Source of the DNA: Salibacteraceae bacterium
GTDB lineage: Bacteria; Bacteroidota; Bacteroidia; Flavobacteriales_G; Salibacteraceae
Length of the DNA stretch: 12,279 bases
Direction of reading: 5' to 3'
Assembly: GCA_023262195.1 (NCBI GenBank)
Contig: JALRDM010000057.1
Span: forward strand, 1 to 12,279
The notes beneath the pieces were generated by a model. The model worked only from the letters and a program-made list of their open reading frames with translations, made no database searches and had not been told where the DNA came from. A program made the position numbers and the translations under genes. Below, piece after piece: positions 1-6,008 of this stretch (its first letter is position 1; each line of letters starts with the position of its first letter).

Positions 1-370
1 ACGGCATGATACGGGTATTGATACTGCTTATTTCAGGCCCATCATCGATGCCATGGAATGGGTGGTATCAAAACCTGGAGGAACCGCCCGAAGGGCACGA
101 ATAGACGGAATCAAGGTATGTGGTAAAACAGGAACCGCGGAAAATCCACATGGCAAAGACCACAGTGTATTCATCGCGTTTGCGCCAAAAAATGACCCGC
201 AAATTGCAGTTGCCGTGTACGTAGAAAATTCTGGGTTTGGCGGCACTTGGGCCGCACCCATAGCCAGTTTGATGATTGAAAAATACCTGACCGGAAAAAC
301 AGATTCAATTAAGGAAGCGCGAATCTTGGAGGCCGATTTAATTGCTGCAGAAGATGAGGACGAGGAGTAG
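1..370 (+). CDS. mrdA: Penicillin-binding protein 2, C-terminal part (partial at 5' end)
   Basis: This is the last 122 residues of a peptidoglycan D,D-transpeptidase; the reading frame is open from base 2 and enters from outside the window. The KTG box of the penicillin-binding fold is present as KTGTAE (AAA at 125-127), followed by the typical strand with SVFIAFAPKNDPQIAVAVYVEN and a GGTWAAPIA segment near the end of the transpeptidase domain. The SxxK and SxN motifs lie upstream and cannot be seen. Class B PBP2 cross-links glycan strands made by RodA during lateral wall growth, anchored in the inner membrane with its active domain in the periplasm. The next gene is rodA, overlapping this one by 17 bp, and that order supports PBP2 rather than the division enzyme FtsI. 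The protein ends in a very acidic tail (AEDEDEE). The family call is firm; the gene name rests on the context. Confidence 0.93.
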   Translation, partial: RHDTGIDTAYFRPIIDAMEWVVSKPGGTARRARIDGIKVCGKTGTAENPHGKDHSVFIAFAPKNDPQIAVAVYVENSGFGGTWAAPIASLMIEKYLTGKTDSIKEARILEADLIAAEDEDEE

Positions 371-1658
371 CATATTTGACGATATCGACTGGGTGCTTGT
401 GGCAATTTACAGCTTGATGGTGCTGTTTGGTTGGCTGAGCATTTATGCCGCCACCTTTGACGAAGCCCACCGTGGCATCACTGATATGACCCAAAACCAT
501 GGGAAGCAACTGCTTTGGATTGGTCTCGCGGCTGTTATTGGCATTGTTCTACTCCTTCTCGATTATAGATTCTTTGAAACTTTTGCTTACCTCATCTATG
601 GTCTTGGCCTCTTTTTGCTAGTGGCTGTGCTCATTTTTGGAAGTGAAATCAAAGGAGCTCAAAGTTGGTTTGTGCTCGGGCCTGTGAATTTTCAACCCAC
701 CGAGATTGCTAAATATGGCACCGCGCTTGCTATGGCAAAATTTCTGAGTCATCAAGGTCAAAATTTCAAACAATTGAGAACAAAGCTGATGGCCATTGGA
801 TTCATCATAACGCCTGTAATCCTTATCCTACTTCAGCCAGATGTTGGCTCTACGCTGGTATTCTTTGCTTTGCTCATTGTGCTTTATCGTCAAGGCCTAA
901 GCAAGTTGATATTTATTGCTGGAATATCGATGATTACACTTTTCATTCTGGCGCTTTACATGAAAACCATAGAAGTAAGCCCTTGGAATGACCTGACCAT
1001 AAGTGGCGCCCAGATATTTGCGATTGCTCTGACCGCTGCGGTGGCGCTTGCAATTTATCTAATGCGTAAAATCAAGGGGAGCTGGTTTGTCGCGGGAACT
1101 ACGTATGCAGCTGTTTTAGTCTATTTCTTTTCAGTCGATTACCTATTTGACAAAGTGCTACAACCACACCACCAAAACCGAATTAATGAGTTGCTCGGTA
1201 TCGTATCTGATCCACAAGGTGCGGGATATAATGTGCATCAATCAAAAATTGCCATCGGTTCAGGTGGATTCAGCGGAAAGGGTTTCTTGCAAGGGACACA
1301 AACAAAATTTCACTTCGTTCCCGAACAGAGTACTGACTTCATTTTTTGCACCGTAGGCGAAGAATGGGGGTTTCTGGGCAGTTTAGTGGTGGTGTCATTA
1401 TTCGTGATACTCATTACTAGAATCATTTGGCGCAGCGAAACACAACGCAGTGAGTTTACACGAATCTTTGGCTACTGCGTAGCGAGCATCTTTTTTATTC
1501 ACTTCGCCATCAATGTTGGTATGGCCATAGGCTTAGCCCCAGTTGTTGGAATTCCGCTTCCGTTTTTCAGCTATGGAGGATCATCGCTATGGTCTTTTAC
1601 CATCCTACTCTTCACCTACATCAAACTGGATAGTGAGAAAAAGTATGTATTGCGCTAA
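354..1658 (+). CDS. rodA: RodA, SEDS-family peptidoglycan glycosyltransferase
   Basis: The product is a 434-residue polytopic inner-membrane protein of the SEDS family (FtsW/RodA/SpoVE). It polymerises lipid II into glycan strands and works with PBP2, encoded just upstream. The signature loop VPEQSTDFIF is present, with the Asp (about residue 328) matching the residue required for polymerase activity in studied RodA proteins. The KGAQSWF segment holds a conserved Trp (about 105), and the C-terminal GIPLPFFSYGGSS signature is intact. At 434 residues it is longer than E. coli RodA (about 370), apparently from extra sequence between about residues 200 and 270, before the HHQNRI segment. I chose ATG at 354 because MRTRSSIFDDIDW resembles N-termini of Bacteroidota RodA. 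A TTG at 342 with GGAGG about nine bases upstream is an in-frame alternative. The start lies inside the mrdA stop region, so the two are probably translationally coupled. Confidence 0.95.
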   Translation: MRTRSSIFDDIDWVLVAIYSLMVLFGWLSIYAATFDEAHRGITDMTQNHGKQLLWIGLAAVIGIVLLLLDYRFFETFAYLIYGLGLFLLVAVLIFGSEIKGAQSWFVLGPVNFQPTEIAKYGTALAMAKFLSHQGQNFKQLRTKLMAIGFIITPVILILLQPDVGSTLVFFALLIVLYRQGLSKLIFIAGISMITLFILALYMKTIEVSPWNDLTISGAQIFAIALTAAVALAIYLMRKIKGSWFVAGTTYAAVLVYFFSVDYLFDKVLQPHHQNRINELLGIVSDPQGAGYNVHQSKIAIGSGGFSGKGFLQGTQTKFHFVPEQSTDFIFCTVGEEWGFLGSLVVVSLFVILITRIIWRSETQRSEFTRIFGYCVASIFFIHFAINVGMAIGLAPVVGIPLPFFSYGGSSLWSFTILLFTYIKLDSEKKYVLR

Positions 1659-1666
1659 AATGTTTA

Positions 1667-2998
1667 CTAATCTGAACTAATCCAGATTTTCTTGACTTGG
1701 GATCCACTATATGTGGAGAGCCGAACGATGTACAGCCCTGTTTTAATGACCGTTGTTTCAAGCTCATTATAACCATGCGCAACTGCAATGCTCTGAGATA
1801 AGCTACCATCAAGCGAGTAGATATTAATTTCTCCACCCGATGGGCTAAAACAATCTACCCTAAGCCGTGAATTTTGAGTCCATATCCTGCCCTGTGGTTT
1901 TGCCACAAATGGAATATACGTGGTTGAATCCCCCGTAGTATCCGTTGTATCTACGGGTAACGACTCCTGAAGACGCACTTTAAAATTCATTTGCACAGGT
2001 AGGTGATCACTCAATTCATACAGCGCGGCCAACACCGTAGATGGAACACTGTTGTTTGCCCCATCATTGATGGCCTTATTGAAATGATTACCATCTTGAC
2101 CAAAAGCTCGGTAGCTACCATCGATGTAAGAAACATCACCTGTATCTTGAATAACCTGACCAGAGGCTAAAATGAGATCAAAACGATCATCCATTCCACC
2201 GCCAGAAAAGCAGCCTCCGTTGGTTTGTGATTGCCGTGTGCTTTGAGTGTGATGTTCTGCAAACGAAGCGCTATTATGCCAAGTACCTGATTGATTTATT
2301 GGATCATAAAATCTATACAACCCATTGCTTGCCGCTGCCAGGTTTTGATAGGCGTCTTCATTGGACGACTGCATATTGAAATCTCCACAAAACATGTAAT
2401 ATCCTGGAGGATAATCATCAAGCAATCTATCCATAACGGCCTCGGTAGCAATATCACGATCCGCTCGATCGCTGCTCGAGTCACCAGCCTTGAGGTGCGC
2501 AGCTAAAACATAAATGAAGACCGTATCGGATTCAGCAGTCAGGTTGGCGTCACGAAAATAGAATTGTGCAATGTCAACAACTCGAACCAAATTAGAACCA
2601 TTGTTTGCTTCTTTCACGCTTTTGTGGCTCAACAATTCCAGCTTGTCGCCTCTATAGAATATGCCGTTGACTAAATCTGAAAAGCCATTGTTTTTGATGG
2701 AGGCCGCCTCATATTCGGTTTGCCCATCCACATTTAGAGCTTTTTCTAAAATCCGACTTGCATATACGTTAGAAGCCCCCATTTCATTAACCACGAGTAT
2801 ATCGGGCTTTGCACGATCCATGATCACCTTGAGGAAAACATCCTTTTGGGCAATCGGGTTGTTTGAGCCAGTGCAAAAGCTGGTTGTCTCTCCATAATAA
2901 AGAAGATTGTAACTCATTATTTTAAGAGTATCGAAGTCTTGTGCTTGACCCAATGAAATAGTGAGCCACACAAGAATCACAGTCAGAGGCTTTTTCAA
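1667..2998 (-). CDS. Secreted endonuclease/exonuclease/phosphatase-family protein with T9SS type A sorting domain
   Basis: The product has 443 residues. A leader peptide (about residues 1-20, MKKPLTVILVWLTISLGQAQ) is followed by an EEP-fold domain at about 25-340. The usual active-site elements are visible: Asn31 in MSYNLL, Glu72 in VVNEMG, His169 in AAHLKAG, Asp206 and Asn208 in CGDFNMQ, Asp274 in RFDLI, and Asp331-His332 in SDHLPV. A Thr/Asp-rich linker (about 349-361) leads to a C-terminal domain ending in GLYIVRLSTYSGSQVKKIWI, typical of type A sorting signals, so T9SS export is expected. Family members are metal-dependent nucleases or phosphoesterases; the substrate cannot be told here. 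The start is TTG at 2998-2996, overlapping the TGA stop of the upstream BrkB gene. No ATG gives a leader peptide, and an in-frame stop lies only a few codons upstream, so coupled translation with a rare start is likely. Confidence 0.88.
   Translation of the reverse strand: MKKPLTVILVWLTISLGQAQDFDTLKIMSYNLLYYGETTSFCTGSNNPIAQKDVFLKVIMDRAKPDILVVNEMGASNVYASRILEKALNVDGQTEYEAASIKNNGFSDLVNGIFYRGDKLELLSHKSVKEANNGSNLVRVVDIAQFYFRDANLTAESDTVFIYVLAAHLKAGDSSSDRADRDIATEAVMDRLLDDYPPGYYMFCGDFNMQSSNEDAYQNLAAASNGLYRFYDPINQSGTWHNSASFAEHHTQSTRQSQTNGGCFSGGGMDDRFDLILASGQVIQDTGDVSYIDGSYRAFGQDGNHFNKAINDGANNSVPSTVLAALYELSDHLPVQMNFKVRLQESLPVDTTDTTGDSTTYIPFVAKPQGRIWTQNSRLRVDCFSPSGGEINIYSLDGSLSQSIAVAHGYNELETTVIKTGLYIVRLSTYSGSQVKKIWISSD
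1669..1695 (+). terminator. Weak hairpin plus T-rich run after rodA
   Basis: AATCTG (1669-1674) and CAGATT (1683-1688) form a 6-bp stem with an 8-base loop, followed on the + strand by TTCTT. This is the shape of a weak intrinsic terminator for the mrdA-rodA transcript, lying over the last codons of the convergent gene. The stem is short and AT-rich, so chance occurrence is quite possible. Confidence 0.25.
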
Positions 2999-4320
2999 AT
3001 CAGGCCGGAGATTTTAGTGTTTTGTTGTTCGCTTTGCGTTGCATCAAATAAACTAGCATAAGCATCCGAATAACGCAAGTAAGTGTCGTTAAACAATGAT
3101 TTAAGGTCGGTTTCACCATGTTGATTGAGTGCGCTAACAAAGGACTTGATGTTCATTTCGCCTAAGTTTCTGGCTGGCACATACCCTCTATTGTCATTGT
3201 TGTTTTCGAGATCAACACTGAGCGCTAGGTGAACACCACACATAAGGTTGAGGACCTTGGTGGTAATGCCGAATGGAAGGTCCAGTTGTTGACTAATTTG
3301 ATGTGCCGTTTCCGGATCAGAACCTGCTTGAAATATGTCATCCAATCTTTTGGCAATCATTAGCGAAACTATATGTTGTTGACGCAGGCTGAGTCGATTT
3401 CCATCTTTCTCATTCTTTATTTCAGAAACAAATTGATTAGCGTATGCCACCTCTGCACCGATTAGCGTGATGAGCCAACTGATGTTTACCCAAATCAAAA
3501 ACAAGGGTAAAGCAGCAAAACTTCCGTAAATCGCATTGTATTTACTCACCCCCACTTGAAACTCTATATATGCCCACTCAACCATTTGAAACGCTGTGCC
3601 AGCTATAACACCCGCTATTAGTGCCGATTGAAAATTGACTTTCGTATTAGGCATTACCATATAAACGAAGGTGAAGGTCAGCCAAATCAGGGTGTAGGGA
3701 ATTAATTTGAATAAGAACATCACCAACGGACCAATCGCTTCTAGAAATGAAACACTCAGAATGAGGTTTTGCACTTCGGTAGTCACCAATACCGTGATGC
3801 TGCTTGACAATATGAGGAGTATTGGCGCCAACAGCATGATTGAAAAGTATTCTGTAATCTTTCGAATCCACGGCCGAGCGCTGGCCACCTGCCATATATC
3901 GTTAAATGAATTCTCAATACTTATAAGCAGCTGCATAACACTCCAGAGTAAAACCATTACACCAACACCGGCAAGAACACCGCCTTGGGTATTCTCAAGC
4001 ATCCGATTGGCGAAGGTCATTACTTGATCAATCACCTCTTGGTGACCAGATAATACGTTGGTTAGCTCTTGTTCTAATGACTCTTGAAATCCAAACCCCT
4101 TAGCCACAGCAAAAGCCATAGCTACAATTGGCACCACGGATAGTAAAGTGTAATAAGTCAAACTTGCAGCCTGAACTTGTAGCTTATCTTTCGTGAAATT
4201 TCGAGATACTATAATTATAATCTGTAGCTGCTTGAACAGAAACGCCATTAATGGCGGTCGATCTTGGGGTTTTATCTCCCAAATTCTATGATTAATAAAG
4301 TCTGTGATCTGATTCTTCAC
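2995..4320 (-). CDS. YihY/virulence factor BrkB family membrane protein
   Basis: The product is a 441-residue inner-membrane protein of the YihY/BrkB family, once mislabelled ribonuclease BN. About six transmembrane helices can be read at roughly residues 52-74, 113-135, 158-182, 196-222, 231-250 and 268-296. Family landmarks are LQVQAASLTYYTLLSVVPI near the first helix and YNAIYGSFAALPLFLIWVNI before the last. The last 140 residues are hydrophilic and probably cytoplasmic, as is common in Bacteroidota members. The molecular function of the family is not established, so I assign none. The start is GTG at 4320-4318: MKNQITDFINHRIWEI resembles family N-termini, and a TAG stop lies eight codons upstream. 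The first internal ATG (Met25) would remove this conserved segment. A TAGGTTTG promoter box lies just upstream. The downstream nuclease gene overlaps the stop by 2 bp, so the pair forms an operon. Confidence 0.92.
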   Translation of the reverse strand: MKNQITDFINHRIWEIKPQDRPPLMAFLFKQLQIIIIVSRNFTKDKLQVQAASLTYYTLLSVVPIVAMAFAVAKGFGFQESLEQELTNVLSGHQEVIDQVMTFANRMLENTQGGVLAGVGVMVLLWSVMQLLISIENSFNDIWQVASARPWIRKITEYFSIMLLAPILLILSSSITVLVTTEVQNLILSVSFLEAIGPLVMFLFKLIPYTLIWLTFTFVYMVMPNTKVNFQSALIAGVIAGTAFQMVEWAYIEFQVGVSKYNAIYGSFAALPLFLIWVNISWLITLIGAEVAYANQFVSEIKNEKDGNRLSLRQQHIVSLMIAKRLDDIFQAGSDPETAHQISQQLDLPFGITTKVLNLMCGVHLALSVDLENNNDNRGYVPARNLGEMNIKSFVSALNQHGETDLKSLFNDTYLRYSDAYASLFDATQSEQQNTKISGLI

Positions 4321-4336
4321 TTTGGCAACTTTATTG

Positions 4337-4344
4337 CAAACCTA
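4337..4344 (-). promoter_or_regulatory. Putative -7 promoter box (TAGGTTTG) for the BrkB gene
   Basis: On the - strand TAGGTTTG fits the Bacteroidota sigma factor -7 consensus TAnnTTTG exactly. It lies 16 bp upstream of the GTG start, which would give a leader of roughly 10 bases. I do not see a TTG at the usual -33 spacing. The same octamer occurs on the opposite strand at 4434-4441. Confidence 0.45.
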
Positions 4345-4433
4345 GTGCAATTATGAGGTTTGATTGGCCCACCATTTACAATTCAAGGTTCAAAAGATTC
4401 TGTCAACCCCATTATCATAGAATTGAAAGATTC

Positions 4434-4441
4434 TAGGTTTG
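4434..4441 (+). promoter_or_regulatory. Putative -7 promoter box (TAGGTTTG) for the GH3 gene
   Basis: TAGGTTTG matches the Bacteroidota TAnnTTTG -7 element and ends 8 bases before the ATG at 4450. Transcription from it would start almost at the start codon, giving a nearly leaderless message. A good -33 TTG is not visible at the normal distance, so this may instead be one of several AGGTTTG operator copies in this intergenic stretch (4321-4449). Confidence 0.35.
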
Positions 4442-4449
4442 AATACATT

Positions 4450-5541
4450 ATGAAAAAGATTGGTTTGATAATCATAGTAGTGTTTGCGCAACTTGGATGC
4501 AACATTGCTCAAAGACCTGTTGGTCTACAAGACTATTTCAACACTCCTGAAGTGGCACAGCGTGCTGAAGCCATTTTCAGAGGTATGACTGATGAGGAGC
4601 GAGTGGCACAAATGATTGTGGCCTCCTCAGGCAATCTTGGCAAACCGTATGAGCATGTAAAGCCACTAATCAAGAAAAGGAAAATTGGTGGAATCATCTT
4701 TTTAAGCGGAGATCCAAATGCATTTAAGGTACAAATAGATGAAATCAATGCCATGAGCGCAGGCTGGCCTCTGTTGATGAGCATGGATGCTGAACCTAGT
4801 CTTTTTAATAGACGGATGCCCGGCACACCTGAAATGCCAGCAACCAATACCCTTAAAACTGACGAACAAATTATTGGAGCCGTAAAGGTGATTGACAGCA
4901 CCTTGCATCATGTAGGATTTCAGCAAAACTTTGCCCCTGTGGTGGATCTATCCGCAGATAATGAAGCTATTGGGAATCGCAATTTTGGACTTACCACAGA
5001 CGAGGTTTTACCAAGAGCTTTGACATTTATTGAGGCAACACAAAAAGACGGCATTGTTGCAACAGCTAAGCATTTTCCTGGCCACGGAAGAGTGGCGGGT
5101 GATACCCACAAAAAACTTGTTTACATCGATGGTGAGTTAACCGAGGTTGACATTTACCAACCACTCATTGACGCTGGTGTGCTAAGTATCATGGTCGGTC
5201 ACATTGCCATTGAAAACAATGAGAAATACAATACCGATGGTTTACCCTCAACGCTTAGCCGTGTGGTAGTGACAGACCTCCTTCGAGACGAACTTGGTTT
5301 CGATGGGATCATCATTACCGATGCTATGAATATGGGTGCGGTCAGTGCCATTCCACATTGCGGTCTATTAGCCGCCATGGCAGGTTGTGATATGATACTA
5401 ATGCCCGTAAATGAAGAGGAAACGATCAATGAAATCCTCGCAGAAATGGAAATGAATCCTGAGTTTGCTCAACAAGTTACCGAGTCTGTATTGCGCATAT
5501 TAAAACTGAAGATCTGCTTGGGTATGGAGTTTAACGGATAA
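4450..5541 (+). CDS. Exported glycoside hydrolase family 3 protein (NagZ-like beta-N-acetylhexosaminidase)
   Basis: The product has 363 residues and is a single GH3 N-terminal TIM-barrel domain. The NagZ-type motif is complete: KHFPGHG (residues 207-213) followed by DTH (218-220), whose Asp-His pair serves as acid/base in characterised NagZ enzymes. The nucleophile Asp291 sits in IIITDAMNMGA. The likely reaction is release of beta-linked GlcNAc from muropeptides or wall fragments. The N-terminus (MKKIGLIIIVVFAQLGCNIAQ) is an export signal. It could be cut by signal peptidase I after Ala-20 (IA|Q), or by the lipoprotein peptidase before Cys-17, although Gln at -3 makes a poor lipobox. Many Bacteroidota homologues are about 1000 residues with a C-terminal beta-lactamase-like domain; this one ends right after the barrel. 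ATG 4450 is chosen over an upstream in-frame TTG (4360) because it begins the leader peptide. The stop overlaps the convergent lipoprotein gene by 11 bp. Confidence 0.9.
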   Translation: MKKIGLIIIVVFAQLGCNIAQRPVGLQDYFNTPEVAQRAEAIFRGMTDEERVAQMIVASSGNLGKPYEHVKPLIKKRKIGGIIFLSGDPNAFKVQIDEINAMSAGWPLLMSMDAEPSLFNRRMPGTPEMPATNTLKTDEQIIGAVKVIDSTLHHVGFQQNFAPVVDLSADNEAIGNRNFGLTTDEVLPRALTFIEATQKDGIVATAKHFPGHGRVAGDTHKKLVYIDGELTEVDIYQPLIDAGVLSIMVGHIAIENNEKYNTDGLPSTLSRVVVTDLLRDELGFDGIIITDAMNMGAVSAIPHCGLLAAMAGCDMILMPVNEEETINEILAEMEMNPEFAQQVTESVLRILKLKICLGMEFNG

Positions 5542-5998
5542 ATGAAGAAATTGGAATATCCGTCTGTTCATCTATTTCCACTGTTTTTGTAATCAAAAAG
5601 CTGGAAGCTTTCAACTTTCCCTTAATGCGCATTGTAGGCTCTTTGCCCATCAACAAACCAACTATACTTCCTATTCCACCAGAAATGGCATTGCTCAAGT
5701 CTCCGCTTAAATGTACAGGGTATGATTGGGTCGAATTGGATTCAATTTTAAATGGATCGGTGAGCTTTGCTTTTCCAACCACGGCATTGTTCGCCCAAAT
5801 TTCAAAGTCGGCCGATTTGACCTTTACTCCGAACGCATTTGGATTTTCTAGCTTAATGTTAAGAATTCCATCAATGTTGCGCTTGTTAACATTCAGAACC
5901 TTCACCGATTCCAATTCAACAAGCTGAATGTCCTTAACTTCACAACTCGAAATCAGACCTACGAGCAATACAATAAAACAATATCGAGCCAATTTCAT
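5531..5998 (-). CDS. LEA type 2 family lipoprotein
   Basis: The product is a 155-residue small lipoprotein. The leader MKLARYCFIVLLVGLISSC carries a good lipobox (ISSC, Cys19), so the mature protein should be lipid-anchored in the envelope. The rest resembles LEA-2/WHy-like beta-sandwich domains found in many Bacteroidota lipoproteins: an early VELESVKVLNVNKRNIDG segment, then LNIKLENPNAFGVKVKSADF, where NPN is the family hallmark, and a later strand MRIKGKLKASSFLITKTVEI. Its biochemical role is unknown. The reading frame stays open upstream to 6136, but ATG at 5998-5996 begins the signal peptide directly. The start codon is only about 10 bp from the likely start of the divergent surface-protein gene, so its promoter must lie inside that gene. 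A weak TATTTTTA at 6056-6049 is the best box I can find. The 3' end overlaps the GH3 gene. Confidence 0.85.
   Translation of the reverse strand: MKLARYCFIVLLVGLISSCEVKDIQLVELESVKVLNVNKRNIDGILNIKLENPNAFGVKVKSADFEIWANNAVVGKAKLTDPFKIESNSTQSYPVHLSGDLSNAISGGIGSIVGLLMGKEPTMRIKGKLKASSFLITKTVEIDEQTDIPISSFIR
5534..5563. repeat. Short inverted repeat over the GH3 / lipoprotein stop junction
   Basis: ACGGATA (5534-5540) is repeated inverted as TATCCGT (5557-5563) around a 16-base loop, right over the overlapping ends of two convergent genes. It has no T-tract on either side. It could act as a weak transcription barrier but may be chance. Confidence 0.2.
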
Positions 5999-6008
5999 AT
6001 TCGATTTA

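Noticed and set aside
4360..4449. Upstream TTG start extending the GH3 gene by 30 codons
   Set aside because: The added residues contain no export signal and would bury the clear leader peptide that begins at ATG 4450; the stretch also carries the promoter-like boxes.
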